Shown here piece by piece: positions 54,790 through 64,000 of a DNA stretch of 64,000 bases; positions within the stretch are counted from its first letter, which is position 1, and each line of letters begins with the position of its first letter. Source of the DNA: Robertkochia marina (GTDB taxonomy: Bacteria > Bacteroidota > Bacteroidia > Flavobacteriales > Flavobacteriaceae); the NCBI RefSeq assembly GCF_004799345.1, contig NZ_SSMC01000002.1, positions 744,001 through 808,000 of the forward strand, given 5' to 3'. A program made the translations under genes and the position numbers. Under the pieces are notes generated by a model. The model did not search any database and was not told where the DNA came from. It saw only the letters and a list, made by a program, of their open reading frames with translations.

Positions 54790-55806
54790 ATGCAGATAGC
54801 CATTGTAATCTTGAACTGGAACGGAAGAAAACTGTTGGAGCAATTTCTTCCAACTGTGCTTGCCTGCAGTGAGGGCGGCCATGTTTATGTTGCCGATAAT
54901 GCATCTGATGACGATTCTGTATCTTATCTGAGAGCACACTTTCCGGAGGTCACCATTATTCAGAATGACGTAAACGGGGGCTTTGCACGTGGTTATAACG
55001 AGGCCCTTCACCATGTAAAAGAAGAGCTTTGGTGCTTACTAAACTCTGATGTGGAGGTAACACCGGGGTGGTTAGCGCCCGTTAAAAAGCTGTTCACGGA
55101 AATGCCTGATACGGCCATTGCACAACCCAAAATACTGGACTACAAGAAAAAAAGTCATTTTGAATACGCAGGGGCTGCCGGAGGCTTTATAGACCGCCTG
55201 GGCTACCCCTTCTGCAGAGGAAGAATATTTCAGTCTCTGGAAGAAGATAAACAGCAATATAATGATGTTCGCGAGATCTTCTGGGCCACAGGCGCCTGCT
55301 TGTTCATAAAGGCCTCAGTGTATCGTGAACTGAAAGGATTTGATGAAGATTACTTTGCCCACCAGGAAGAAATAGATCTATGCTGGCGGGCTCATAACAA
55401 GGGCTATAAGATCAGATATACAGGCCATAGTTCGGTGTATCATGTAGGGGGTGCCACCCTTGATAGTATGAACCCCAAAAAAACGTTCTTTAATTTCAGG
55501 AATTCACTATATTCAATCACTAAAAATTTACCGAAGCGTAAGGTATTTCCTTTGTTAATTGCAAGGTTAATATTAGATGGAGTGGCAGGATTACATTTCT
55601 TATTTCAGGGAAAACCCAAGCACTTTATCGCCATAATACGCTCACATTTAAGTTATTACAAAAATTTCATAAGAATATTCTCTAAAAGAGACGAAATTAA
55701 TAAGGACTTTAAATACTTTAACTGCACATCCATAGTGTGGAGTTATTTCGTATATAAAAAGAAGCTGTTTAACCAAATTACAGATGATGAGAAGGCTGGT
55801 ATTTGA
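54790..55806 (+). CDS. Family 2 glycosyltransferase
   Basis: 338 residues. GT-A fold with AIVILNWNGRKLLEQ, VADNASDDDS, NGGFARGYNEAL and the metal-binding region LLNSDVEV. ATGACLFIKASVYRELKGFDEDYFAHQEEIDLCWR is the rhamnosyltransferase-like acceptor part. A hydrophobic C-terminal region suggests membrane association. It probably adds a sugar to a surface polysaccharide or LPS. It starts 45 nt after the HsdR_N-like gene. Confidence 0.93.
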   Translation: MQIAIVILNWNGRKLLEQFLPTVLACSEGGHVYVADNASDDDSVSYLRAHFPEVTIIQNDVNGGFARGYNEALHHVKEELWCLLNSDVEVTPGWLAPVKKLFTEMPDTAIAQPKILDYKKKSHFEYAGAAGGFIDRLGYPFCRGRIFQSLEEDKQQYNDVREIFWATGACLFIKASVYRELKGFDEDYFAHQEEIDLCWRAHNKGYKIRYTGHSSVYHVGGATLDSMNPKKTFFNFRNSLYSITKNLPKRKVFPLLIARLILDGVAGLHFLFQGKPKHFIAIIRSHLSYYKNFIRIFSKRDEINKDFKYFNCTSIVWSYFVYKKKLFNQITDDEKAGI

Positions 55807-55863
55807 GCGGGGTATTTAATAAAATATTAACGAATTCGTACAATGCTACTACCTCATTTTCTA

Positions 55864-55871
55864 TATTTTTG
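55864..55871 (+). promoter_or_regulatory. -7 box TATTTTTG for the OmpA-family gene
   Basis: An exact TAnnTTTG, 48 nt before the ATG at 55920. It fits an abundantly expressed envelope protein. Confidence 0.65.
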
Positions 55872-55919
55872 CGCTAAACTGAAACTGTTAACACTTAAAA
55901 TTCAAGTAAATTACTCATT

Positions 55920-56783
55920 ATGAAAAAAATTCTTTTACTCGGTGCTGTAGGAGCCCTATTTCTTTCTTCTTGCGTTTCTTCAAAGAAATACTCAGAACTG
56001 GAAGCTAAACAAAAAGAAACTCAAGATCTCTTAGATTCAGCGACTGTAAAATTAAACAGTTGTCTTGAAGAAAACGCCACGGCAGATGCTGAGCTTGCCT
56101 CTCTGAGAGAGCAAAACGCCATGTTGAGAGCCAACAACCAGGAGCTTATCAACAATATGGGCAATCTAACAACTCTAACAACCAAAGGAGCTGAAAATCT
56201 CGAGAAGTCTCTGGAAAGCCTTGCAGAGAAAGATCTTACCATCCGCAAACTTCAGGATGCAGTTACCAGAAGAGACTCTATCAACCTGGCCTTAGTTCAA
56301 AGCCTTAAAGGAGTTCTTGGTAACCTTGATGATGAAGACATCAACATTAGTGTAGACAAAGGGGTGGTTTATGTAAACATTTCAGACAAACTATTATTCG
56401 CTTCAGGAAGTGCCACTGTAACCAGAAAGGCTAAAGAAGTACTTGGTAAAGTTGCCACAGTAGTTAAGAACAAGCCTGACTTTGAATTCATGGTAGAAGG
56501 ACACACTGACAGTGATAAAGTTAAATCTACTGCACCTTTCAAAGACAACTGGGATCTAAGTGTACTTAGAGCAACTGCTGTTGTAAGAACACTTCAGAAT
56601 GATTTCGGAGTAGCACCTGCAAGAATGACTGCTGCCGGTCGTGCAGAGTACGTGCCGATCGCTGACAACGAAACCAGCGAAGGAAAAGCTAAGAACAGAA
56701 GAACCAGAATCGTTGTTCTTCCAAAGATCGATCAGTTCTACAGTATGATCGAAGAAGGTCTTAAAGATCCTTCAATCAACTAA
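55920..56783 (+). CDS. OmpA-family outer-membrane lipoprotein
   Basis: 287 residues. The signal peptide ends in the lipobox FLSSC (Cys17). A coiled coil (about 22-125: SELEAKQKETQDLLDS and on) leads to the OmpA C-terminal peptidoglycan-binding domain (FMVEGHTDSDKV, NWDLSVLRATAVVRTL, AGRAEYVPIADNETSEGKAKNRRTRIVV). It tethers the outer membrane to peptidoglycan, like Pal. It has its own promoter and terminator. Confidence 0.94.
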   Translation: MKKILLLGAVGALFLSSCVSSKKYSELEAKQKETQDLLDSATVKLNSCLEENATADAELASLREQNAMLRANNQELINNMGNLTTLTTKGAENLEKSLESLAEKDLTIRKLQDAVTRRDSINLALVQSLKGVLGNLDDEDINISVDKGVVYVNISDKLLFASGSATVTRKAKEVLGKVATVVKNKPDFEFMVEGHTDSDKVKSTAPFKDNWDLSVLRATAVVRTLQNDFGVAPARMTAAGRAEYVPIADNETSEGKAKNRRTRIVVLPKIDQFYSMIEEGLKDPSIN

Positions 56784-56803
56784 ACTGTTTCAGTTATATA
56801 AAG

Positions 56804-56832
56804 AAAGCGACCTTATGGGTCGCTTTTTTTTT
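56804..56832 (+). terminator. Terminator after the OmpA-family gene
   Basis: Perfect stem AAAGCGACC/GGTCGCTTT with a 5-nt loop and a long T tract, 20 nt after the stop. Confidence 0.9.
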
Positions 56833-56851
56833 GCAGTTGATTTATTTCTTC

Positions 56852-57478
56852 CTAATTATCGATGATGGAAGGATCTCCTTTACCCTCCCTGAGAATTTCG
56901 GGTATATCTCCTGAAAGGTCTATTACAGTGGTCGGAATGTTATCACCATAGCCCCCATCGATCACTATATCAACCAGTTTATCCCATTTTTCCCTGATCA
57001 GTTCCGGGTCGGTAGTATATTCGATCACCTCATCTTCATCATAGATAGAGGTTGACACAATAGGGTTTCCCAATTGTTCTACCAGCAGCCGAGAAATGTT
57101 GTTATCGGGAACCCTGATACCCACGGTTTTCTTTTTTTTAAAAACCTTGGGCAGGTTGTTATTGCCGGGCAGTATAAAGGTATAAGGCCCGGGAAGGGCT
57201 CGCTTTAAGATCTTAAATGTAGGGGTATTTATCTGGCGTACATAATCAGAGAGGTTACTGAGGTCGGCACAAATAAAGGAAAAGTTTGCTTTCTCCAGTT
57301 TTACTCCCCTTATACGGGCGATCTGCTCCAGGGCCCTGGTGTTGGTAATATCGCAGCCCAGGCCGTATACAGAATCTGTCGGATAGATCACAAGACCTCC
57401 ATCCCTTAGAGTATCAACCACTTTTTTAATACTCCGCGGGTCCGGATTTTCTTCATAGATCCTTATTAACTGTGCCAT
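56852..57478 (-). CDS. Sua5/YciO/YrdC-family threonylcarbamoyl-AMP synthase
   Basis: 208 residues of the YrdC fold: GGLVIYPTDSVYGLGCDI, PGPYTFILPGN and GIRVPDN. It would make threonylcarbamoyl-AMP from threonine, bicarbonate and ATP for t6A tRNA modification, with TsaE at 36211 acting later in the same pathway. The sequence is nearer YciO in places, so a paralogous role is possible. It lies 65 nt downstream of the uvrD-like gene. Confidence 0.88.
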   Translation of the reverse strand: MAQLIRIYEENPDPRSIKKVVDTLRDGGLVIYPTDSVYGLGCDITNTRALEQIARIRGVKLEKANFSFICADLSNLSDYVRQINTPTFKILKRALPGPYTFILPGNNNLPKVFKKKKTVGIRVPDNNISRLLVEQLGNPIVSTSIYDEDEVIEYTTDPELIREKWDKLVDIVIDGGYGDNIPTTVIDLSGDIPEILREGKGDPSIIDN

Positions 57479-57543
57479 CTTCAGAAATTACCTCATGTAC
57501 GCAAAAAACGTCCTATAAAGATAATCGATTCTTAATGAACTAT

Positions 57544-59970
57544 TTACTCAAGGATGGTCAATTTTGCAAAACGCAGTAAAAGTTTCTTGATACCCCCGGT
57601 GTCAAATTTTATTTCTGCCTTCTTGTCGTTACCAAACCCTTCGATGGCCACGATCTCTCCTTTACCGAACCGGGTATGTTCTACTTTAACACCTACTTCC
57701 AGTTCATTGAGGGCCTGATTATCGGTCATATTTGATTTTGGCACCCCAAGATCGGGCCTGAGTTTTCTAAGCTTTTTCAGCTTCTCGGGAGAAGGACTGT
57801 GATGTGAAGGTGGGGTTCCCTGTTTGGGCTTGGTGGTTCTGAACTTACTCTTGTCTACCGGCCCAAAAATATCATCATCCATCATAGGCTTATACCGGTA
57901 GCCTGAGCTTACAGGTGGTGTAAGATGTTCCAGGAAATGATCTTCAATTTCCTCAATAAAACGACTTGGCTCGGCGTCGATGAGTTTCCCCCATCGATAC
58001 CTGCTCTGCGTATAGGTGAGATAGGCTTGTTTCTCTGCTCTGGTCAGGGCTACATAGAACAGTCGGCGTTCTTCTTCCAGCTCACTGCGGGTATTCATAC
58101 TCATGGCAGATGGAAAAAGGTCTTCTTCCATTCCTACAATATAAACATAAGGAAATTCAAGTCCTTTGGCCAGGTGAATGGTCATCAGGGCCACCCTGTC
58201 ATCATCACCCGTATCCTGGTCCAGGTCTGTGGCCAGGGCTACATCTTCCAGAAATTCACTAAGACTGCCTTCGGCATCAGCCAGCTCTTTTTGTCCTTCA
58301 ACAAAGTCCTGGATACCGTTAAGCAGTTCTTCCACATTTTCCATCCGGGCAATCCCTTCCGGCGTACCATCTTTCTTAAACTCCTGAAGAATACCGGTTT
58401 GTTTAGCCACCTGCTCGGCAAGCTGAAAAGCATCGGCATTTTGATTGGTCACCTGAAAACTGCGTATCATGGTTACAAAATCTTCCAGTTTTCTGCGTGT
58501 TCCTCCATGGATCTTGAGATCGATCTTATCCAGGTTTGACATTACCTCAAAAATGGAACGTCTATAATGGTTGGCTGCTACGGTGAGTTTTTCAACCGTG
58601 GTCTGCCCAATACCCCTGGCCGGGAAATTGATAACCCTTTTAAGAGCCTCCTCATCTTTAGGATTAATGATCAATCGCAAATAAGACAAGACATCCTTGA
58701 TCTCCTTGCGTTGGTAAAAGGAAAGGCCACCATAAATACGATAAGGAATATCCTTTCTCCTCAGGGCATCTTCTATGGCCCGTGACTGGGAGTTGGTTCT
58801 GTACAACACCGCAAAATCTCCATGATTCATCTGGTGCTGCATAGAATTCTCAAAAATGGACGACGCCACAAAACGGCCTTCTTCTGCATCTGTCTCAGAT
58901 CGGTGTACCTTGATCAGGTTCCCGTCGTCATTGGCGGTCCAAACCACCTTATCAAGCCTGCTCTTATTTTTCTCAATGACCGAATTGGCCGCCTTAACAA
59001 TGTTTCCGGTAGACCGGTAATTTTGTTCCAGCCTGTACATGGTCACATTATCATAATCTTTTTGAAAGTTCAGGATATTATTAATGTTTGCCCCGCGAAA
59101 AGCATAAATACTCTGGGCGTCATCACCTACTACACATATATTCTGATACCTGTCACTCAATGCCTTTACGATCAGGTACTGAGAATGGTTGGTATCCTGG
59201 TACTCATCTACCAGGATATACCTGAAACGATCCTGGTACTTGGCCAAAACCTCAGGAAAACGGGTAAGCAACTCATTGGTTTTTAACAACAGGTCGTCAA
59301 AATCCATGGCACCTGCCTTAAAGCACCGTTCACAATACTCATTATAGATCTCCCCCATTCTTGGTCGCTTGGCCATGGCATCGGCCTCCATCAGGTCCGG
59401 ATTATTGAAATATGCTTTGACGGTGATCAGGCTGTTTTTAAAAGAAGATATTCTGTTCTGAACCTGTTTGTACTTGTAAACATCTTTATCCAGGCCCATT
59501 TCCTTGATGATAGAACTGATCAGTCTTTGAGAATCCTGGGTGTCGTAGATAGTAAAATTACTGGGATAACCCAGCTTATCAGATTCTATCCTAAGAATTT
59601 TAGCAAAAACAGAATGAAAAGTACCCATCCACAGGTTTTTTGCCTCGCTCCCCCCTACAATAGAGGCGATACGGCTTTTCATTTCCCGGGCTGCTTTGTT
59701 GGTAAAGGTAAGCGCAAGGATATTGAATGGGTCAATACCCTGGTACATCAGGTAAGCAATACGATAGGTAAGCACCCTGGTTTTACCGGAACCGGCTCCG
59801 GCGATAACCATTAATGCCCCGTCTTTGTGTAATACCGGCGCTCGTTGCGCATCATTTAATTCTGCAATATAATTCTCCAAGACCTGTTCTTTTAAGCTTT
59901 CAGTACTGATTATAAAGTTAGAAACAGCAGGGGGTTCACCCCCTTTCTTAAATCGCGACAATTTAACCAT
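57544..59970 (-). CDS. UvrD/PcrA-family SF1 DNA helicase
   Basis: 808 residues. Motifs in order: Walker A VIAGAGSGKTRVLTYR (about 54-69), DEYQDTNHSQY, GDDAQSIYAFRGANI, EQNYRSTGNI, TIHLAKGLEFPYVYIVGME and ALTRAEKQAYLTYTQSRYRWG. The C-terminal Tudor-like segment (GVKVEHTRFGKGEIVAIEG) is typical of PcrA/UvrD. It unwinds DNA in repair and replication restart. The N-terminus carries about 30 residues before the conserved core, with no later ATG that suits better. Confidence 0.95.
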   Translation of the reverse strand: MVKLSRFKKGGEPPAVSNFIISTESLKEQVLENYIAELNDAQRAPVLHKDGALMVIAGAGSGKTRVLTYRIAYLMYQGIDPFNILALTFTNKAAREMKSRIASIVGGSEAKNLWMGTFHSVFAKILRIESDKLGYPSNFTIYDTQDSQRLISSIIKEMGLDKDVYKYKQVQNRISSFKNSLITVKAYFNNPDLMEADAMAKRPRMGEIYNEYCERCFKAGAMDFDDLLLKTNELLTRFPEVLAKYQDRFRYILVDEYQDTNHSQYLIVKALSDRYQNICVVGDDAQSIYAFRGANINNILNFQKDYDNVTMYRLEQNYRSTGNIVKAANSVIEKNKSRLDKVVWTANDDGNLIKVHRSETDAEEGRFVASSIFENSMQHQMNHGDFAVLYRTNSQSRAIEDALRRKDIPYRIYGGLSFYQRKEIKDVLSYLRLIINPKDEEALKRVINFPARGIGQTTVEKLTVAANHYRRSIFEVMSNLDKIDLKIHGGTRRKLEDFVTMIRSFQVTNQNADAFQLAEQVAKQTGILQEFKKDGTPEGIARMENVEELLNGIQDFVEGQKELADAEGSLSEFLEDVALATDLDQDTGDDDRVALMTIHLAKGLEFPYVYIVGMEEDLFPSAMSMNTRSELEEERRLFYVALTRAEKQAYLTYTQSRYRWGKLIDAEPSRFIEEIEDHFLEHLTPPVSSGYRYKPMMDDDIFGPVDKSKFRTTKPKQGTPPSHHSPSPEKLKKLRKLRPDLGVPKSNMTDNQALNELEVGVKVEHTRFGKGEIVAIEGFGNDKKAEIKFDTGGIKKLLLRFAKLTILE

Positions 59971-60054
59971 AACCTGCCGAAAAGAGGTCTTGCAAATTGA
60001 AAATTTATAAACATCATCAGGATTATTCTATATTTAGGGAAAATTCAACATAAC

Positions 60055-60603
60055 ATGAACAAAAACCTACTGCTCTTCTCTTTTTTATTTACCTGTTTCA
60101 TCACACATTCATTCGCCCAGCTACAAACCAGTAAAGGCCCTCTTTTTAAAGACTATGGTCCGGTGTACCCGGTGCCCGATGCAAGTTTTCGCATGGATAA
60201 GGCTACCGACATGAAGGCCGTTTTTGATGTGAGCAGAAAACTTAAAGATTCCTCACGGGTAAACCCCAGTATTGAGACAGCAGCACGGTATATGAACCTG
60301 CACTTGCAGAACGAATACAAGAAAGAACACCTTAAGGTAGCCATGGTGATCCATGGAAGTGCAGTAAAAGATATGTTGTCGTCTGAGTTCTATAATAAAG
60401 AATTTGGGGTAGACAACCCAAATACCGAGTTGATCCAAGCCCTGCTTGATGAAGGGGTCGAACTGGTTTTGTGCGGGCAGTCGTCGGCCTATCATGGGGT
60501 AAACCTGGAAAAATCAATTCCCGGGGTACAAATGGCACTATCGGCCATGACAGCTTTAGTGCACCTGCAAAACGAAGGCTACCGACTTATTCATTTTAAA
60601 TGA
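60055..60603 (+). CDS. Exported DsrE-fold protein
   Basis: 182 residues with a signal peptide (MNKNLLLFSFLFTCFITHSFA). The domain (about 70-182) has LKVAMVIHGSAVKDM, GVELVLCGQSSAYHGV and the conserved Cys of DsrE/DsrF-like sulfur-carrier folds. It should be periplasmic. No sulfur-oxidation genes are nearby, so the role is unknown. TATATTTA, near the -7 consensus, lies just upstream. Confidence 0.85.
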   Translation: MNKNLLLFSFLFTCFITHSFAQLQTSKGPLFKDYGPVYPVPDASFRMDKATDMKAVFDVSRKLKDSSRVNPSIETAARYMNLHLQNEYKKEHLKVAMVIHGSAVKDMLSSEFYNKEFGVDNPNTELIQALLDEGVELVLCGQSSAYHGVNLEKSIPGVQMALSAMTALVHLQNEGYRLIHFK

Positions 60604-60716
60604 TGTCAGTAAAGAAAGTTTACTTTTCTATGATAGCGTTATAAACATCAATAATTGGAAACAACACCAAAGCAACCATTTATAAAAACAATACTCAGCT
60701 TAAACACTTTATAACT

Positions 60717-62012
60717 ATGAAAACTACCCTACCAACCCTTGCATTCATCCTGCTTTCAGGCTTTACAGTTGTACAGGCTCAAAGCAGTATCGATGCTGAT
60801 ATTGCTGCGATAGAAGAAAAAGTAATTGCCTGGAGGCATCATTTTCACCAGAACCCGGAATTATCAAACAGAGAATACAATACGGCAGCAAAGATCGCTG
60901 AGCACCTGGAATCGCTTGGCCTGGAAGTTCAAACGGGCATTGCAAAAACAGGCGTTGTAGGCATTCTGAAAGGCAAGACTCCCGGAAAAACGATCGCCCT
61001 GAGGGCCGATATTGATGCCCTCCCTGTTACCGAGCGTACAGATGTACCCTTTAAATCGACAGTAACCACCACCTTTTTAGGCAAAGAAACGGGTGTGATG
61101 CACGCCTGTGGTCATGACACCCATATTGCCATTCTTATGGGTGTTGCTGAGGTTCTATCTAAAAACAATGATTTTGCCGGCACAATTAAATTTATTTTTC
61201 AGCCGGCGGAAGAAGGAGCACCTCCGGGAGAAGAAGGTGGTGCCAAGGTAATGGTACAAGAAGGGGTTCTCAAAAATCCAGACGTAGAAGCTATTTTCGG
61301 CTTACATATTTCTTCTGATACTCCTGTTGGCCACATTGGTTATAAGCCGGGAGGTACCATGGCAGCTTCACAACGATTCGTTGTGAATGTAAAAGGGAAA
61401 CAAACCCATGGATCTGCTCCCTGGAACGGAGTAGACCCCATTGTGGTTTCTGCTCAGATCATTAACGGTTTACAGACGCTGATAAGTAGAGAAATGGAGC
61501 TCACCAAAGAAGCAGCAGTGGTCTCGGTCGGTAAGATCACCGGAGGAGTAAGAAGCAACATCATTCCGGAAAGTGTTGAAATGATCGGAACCATCAGAAC
61601 CCTCGATTACGATATGCAGGCCAAGATCAACCGCCGAATGAAAGAAATGGTGCCCGCTATTGCAAAAGCGTATAATGCCGAAGCTACTATTGAAATAGAC
61701 GCGGGATATCCAATAACCTACAATGACCCTGAGCTCACCCAAAAAACATTGCCCTCACTCATCAAGGTTGCGGGAGAAGATAAGGTACACCTGGAGAAAG
61801 CCACCACAGGGGCCGAGGACTTTTCGTTTTTCGCAAAGGAAATACCCGGTTTTTACTTTGTTATCGGCGGAAAACCTTCCGGTACAGCTCCCGATGCCCA
61901 TTTTCCGCATCATACACCTGATTTCTATGTGGATGACAGCGGGATGATCACAGGAGTCAAAGCATTTATCAGTATTGTACAAGACTATCTGGGAGCTGCC
62001 GGTCAAAGCTAA
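60717..62012 (+). CDS. Exported M20-family amidohydrolase
   Basis: 431 residues with a signal peptide (LAFILLSGFTVVQAQ). Metal-site motifs of the M20D/hippurate-hydrolase group: RADIDALPVTE, MHACGHDTHIAILMG, FQPAEEGAPPGEEGG and TGAEDFSFFAKEIPGFYFVIGG. It would hydrolyse N-acyl amino acids or peptides in the periplasm. It lies 113 nt after the DsrE gene and stands alone. Confidence 0.93.
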   Translation: MKTTLPTLAFILLSGFTVVQAQSSIDADIAAIEEKVIAWRHHFHQNPELSNREYNTAAKIAEHLESLGLEVQTGIAKTGVVGILKGKTPGKTIALRADIDALPVTERTDVPFKSTVTTTFLGKETGVMHACGHDTHIAILMGVAEVLSKNNDFAGTIKFIFQPAEEGAPPGEEGGAKVMVQEGVLKNPDVEAIFGLHISSDTPVGHIGYKPGGTMAASQRFVVNVKGKQTHGSAPWNGVDPIVVSAQIINGLQTLISREMELTKEAAVVSVGKITGGVRSNIIPESVEMIGTIRTLDYDMQAKINRRMKEMVPAIAKAYNAEATIEIDAGYPITYNDPELTQKTLPSLIKVAGEDKVHLEKATTGAEDFSFFAKEIPGFYFVIGGKPSGTAPDAHFPHHTPDFYVDDSGMITGVKAFISIVQDYLGAAGQS

Positions 62013-62162
62013 GGATGCTGTTATCTCCGATTATCTCAGCAAAAGAGGAATGACCAGGCTCTCTTTGATCAGGTCAGAAAATGGTTATTCCTCTTCTCAA
62101 TGAAGTAAATCAGGGCATCCTAATCCCGAAATTTTTTATAAGTTTAAACGCTAAAAACAACC

Positions 62163-62678
62163 ATGGACGAATCAAAGATCATTGAACTTTTATTTTACCT
62201 GTTACCTGCCATTATAACAGGATTAATAGCCTACTATTTTTTCAACCTCCACACCAAAAATGAAGATGGAAGAAGGCGTTTTTTACTGCACAGGGAAAAC
62301 CAAAAAAATGCCCTCCCCTTACGATTGCAGGCCTATGAGCGAATGGCTTTGTTTTTAGAGCGCATCAACCCTTCTAAACTCTTGATACGAATTCCGCCCA
62401 AAACGGCAGATAAAGACAGTTATTTAGCAGCCCTTATCACGACCATAGAAAATGAGTTCGACCACAATATATCTCAACAGATCTATATCTCAGATGAATG
62501 TTGGAATGTGATCAAGGCCTCTAAGAATGCTACCATTCAAATGATCAGAAAAGTGGCTGTTGAATCTGATACCGCCAATTCATTACGGGAAAACGTTTTG
62601 AACGAGCTACTGGAAAAACAGGCTCCTTCAAACGCAGGGCTGTCGTTCATCAAAAAAGAGGTTGGCGAAATGTGGTAA
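62163..62678 (+). CDS. Conserved membrane-anchored protein, function unknown
   Basis: 171 residues. One N-terminal transmembrane helix (about 9-28) is followed by a charged, mostly helical cytosolic part (ENQKNALPLRLQAYERMALFLERINPSKLL, and IENEFDHNISQQIYIS). No motif is recognised; similar proteins occur in other Bacteroidota. It is convergent with the patatin gene with a 5-nt gap. Confidence 0.75.
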   Translation: MDESKIIELLFYLLPAIITGLIAYYFFNLHTKNEDGRRRFLLHRENQKNALPLRLQAYERMALFLERINPSKLLIRIPPKTADKDSYLAALITTIENEFDHNISQQIYISDECWNVIKASKNATIQMIRKVAVESDTANSLRENVLNELLEKQAPSNAGLSFIKKEVGEMW

Positions 62679-62683
62679 CATGT

Positions 62684-63607
62684 CTACCCCGCGAGATTGA
62701 TCTTTTTGGCGTGGCTTCTTTCTAATAACCTGGAGCGCTCTGCGGCGTAATTTATACCCTGAGTCCACCAGTTCGACATTAGTTTTTTATTAAAATACAG
62801 GGAGTTTTCTGTAAGCCTGGTTGGGGTGAAATAGGTATTTAGCTTAACGTCTTTATTCATGGCTGCAAGCCTTCCTTCAACAATGTCATGCGATTCCAGC
62901 TGATCAAGCACAAAAGAATAGAGGTTTACCATTAATGAAAAAGGATTTTTACCCAGTACCTGAGATCGCTCGTTATCCTCAGTCTCCAGGATAATGGCAT
63001 CAACCTCGGTAGCTCCCCTTCTGATAGCCTCCCTGATGGGAATTACACACCCCAGTCCGCCATCGGCATATTCATAACCGTTTTTCTTGGCCAACGACAT
63101 AAAGGGCACATAATTACAACTCATCCAGATCCAGTCGCAAAAATCATCATAACCAAAGTCCATGATCGACTTGTATTCCACCCTGTTCATTGAGAGGTTA
63201 GACACGGTTACCACCACATCTTTACCGGAGGTTTTGATCTGCTCAAATTCACTTTCGGGAAGATAACGACGGATATTTTTCCGAAGATTTTTACTTTCAC
63301 CGAACGTACGCTTCCCCTTGATCAATTGCCAGATCACGTTCAGGTGATTTATGGCTACATATTCCTGGTCTCCGCGCTTTTTAGTAACAAAGGGATTGTT
63401 ACTGAATATAGACCGCTGGTTGACCGAGGTATACATTCTGTAGACCTTCTCCAGGTGATTCAGGGCGAGGTGGGGTATTAATAAACTTCCTGTAGAGGTC
63501 CCCAGGTACAGGTCGTATTTGCGTTGTTTTTCCTCGATGAGGTATTGAGCAACGCCTCCGGCAAAGGCTCCTTTACTGCCTCCACCGCTAATTACTAAGG
63601 CTTTCAT
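62684..63607 (-). CDS. Patatin-like phospholipase
   Basis: 307 residues. The oxyanion-hole motif SGGGSKGAFAGG, the nucleophile Ser in GTSTGS and the catalytic Asp in YADGGLG form the complete Ser-Asp dyad. It is cytosolic or membrane-associated with no signal peptide. It should cleave acyl chains from lipids. Its ATG overlaps the stop of the upstream patatin gene by 4 nt (ATGA), so the two are translationally coupled paralogues. Confidence 0.92.
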   Translation of the reverse strand: MKALVISGGGSKGAFAGGVAQYLIEEKQRKYDLYLGTSTGSLLIPHLALNHLEKVYRMYTSVNQRSIFSNNPFVTKKRGDQEYVAINHLNVIWQLIKGKRTFGESKNLRKNIRRYLPESEFEQIKTSGKDVVVTVSNLSMNRVEYKSIMDFGYDDFCDWIWMSCNYVPFMSLAKKNGYEYADGGLGCVIPIREAIRRGATEVDAIILETEDNERSQVLGKNPFSLMVNLYSFVLDQLESHDIVEGRLAAMNKDVKLNTYFTPTRLTENSLYFNKKLMSNWWTQGINYAAERSRLLERSHAKKINLAG

Positions 63608-64000
63608 ATAATATCCAGTTGACTGGTTTGCTGGCCACGAAGACGGGCATATTCATAGCCACGCTCCCACCAGGATGCCATACGTTCTTGGTTAAAGATA
63701 AGAGAATTCGTAGTCAATACCGTTGGGGTATAATAGAAATTTATGATATCATTATGATGTCCTGCCACATATTTACCGATTCTTACATTTTGATTTTCAA
63801 TGCGATCAAGCATAAAGGAAAACATATGCGTGAGCAGTTCAAACGGATTTCTGGAGGGCAGACGGTTTAATTGGGTAACCTCGGTTCGCAGAATAATAGC
63901 ATCGATCTCAGTTGCGCCGCGTTTCACAGCCTCCTCTATAGGTACCATACAACCCATGCCCCCATCGGCATATTCACAGCCATTGCGCCTGGCCAGGGTC
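63604..64000 (-). CDS. Patatin-like phospholipase paralogue, 5' part outside window
   Basis: Only the C-terminal 131 codons or so are present; the frame is open to the window edge. The visible part starts just before the catalytic Asp motif EYADGGMGCMVPIEEAVKRGATEIDAI, which aligns closely with the downstream gene's YADGGLGCVIPIREAIRRGATEVDAI. It forms a tandem duplicate with the gene at 62684. The Ser motif lies beyond the window. Confidence 0.88.
   Translation of the reverse strand, partial: TLARRNGCEYADGGMGCMVPIEEAVKRGATEIDAIILRTEVTQLNRLPSRNPFELLTHMFSFMLDRIENQNVRIGKYVAGHHNDIINFYYTPTVLTTNSLIFNQERMASWWERGYEYARLRGQQTSQLDII

Overview
The window comes from a chromosome of a Bacteroidota bacterium, most likely family Flavobacteriaceae. 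This rests on several family-typical features: a 287-residue primary sigma factor, a fused LpxC-FabZ enzyme, the type IX secretion regulator PorX, a fused E1 alpha/beta oxoacid dehydrogenase, and promoters of the form TTG-N~20-TAnnTTTG with little sign of Shine-Dalgarno sequences. No rRNA, tRNA, CRISPR array or insertion sequence was seen.

Layout. 1-9.3 kb: a helicase cut by the window edge, SlyD-like FKBP, RpoD behind a perfect hairpin, PBP1A, an MscS channel, two small proteins, an aldehyde dehydrogenase and a conserved small protein. 9.3-13.0 kb: a minisatellite-like spacer, a DUF2461 protein, cysE-cysM and corA. 13.1-20.4 kb: a complete histidine operon hisGDCBHAF(IE) on the minus strand, preceded by a promoter, a 19-residue leader peptide with four consecutive His codons, and an attenuator. 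20.5-25.9 kb: an HhH membrane protein, a prohibitin-like protein, a VWA-like membrane protein, fabG and sucD. 26.0-32.5 kb: a lipid A/EF-P block (HD hydrolase, lpxD, lpxC-fabZ, lpxA, efp, a second LpxD-like gene, an NTF2-like gene). 32.5-40.8 kb: porX, tsaE, ald and a DUF4258 gene, interrupted by apparently accessory DNA.

The accessory DNA is the most unusual part. Seven tandem genes (37053-38366) repeat with an exact 192-bp period. Each encodes a 53-residue lipoprotein with a 30-residue mature peptide. On either side, separated from the array by tsaE or by a short gap, are membrane proteins that share a WW-containing module, present twice in the 418-residue protein and once in the 178-residue protein. 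I do not recognise this system and know of no described function for it.

40.8-46.6 kb: proline dehydrogenase, aroB, and a polyamine operon of arginine decarboxylase, agmatinase and a deoxyhypusine-synthase-family enzyme, behind a 260-nt leader with a strong hairpin. 46.7-64 kb: mostly housekeeping genes (DinB-like, E1 dehydrogenase, holA, a glycosyltransferase, an OmpA-family lipoprotein, a Sua5-family enzyme, a UvrD/PcrA-type helicase, an M20 amidohydrolase, two tandem patatins). It also holds a 932-residue M1-aminopeptidase-like protein that lacks the zinc motif and appears to end in an outer-membrane barrel.

Translation starts were moved inward wherever the longest frame began at TTG or with an atypical N-terminal extension. 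Family calls rest on motif recognition by eye, with no database search.
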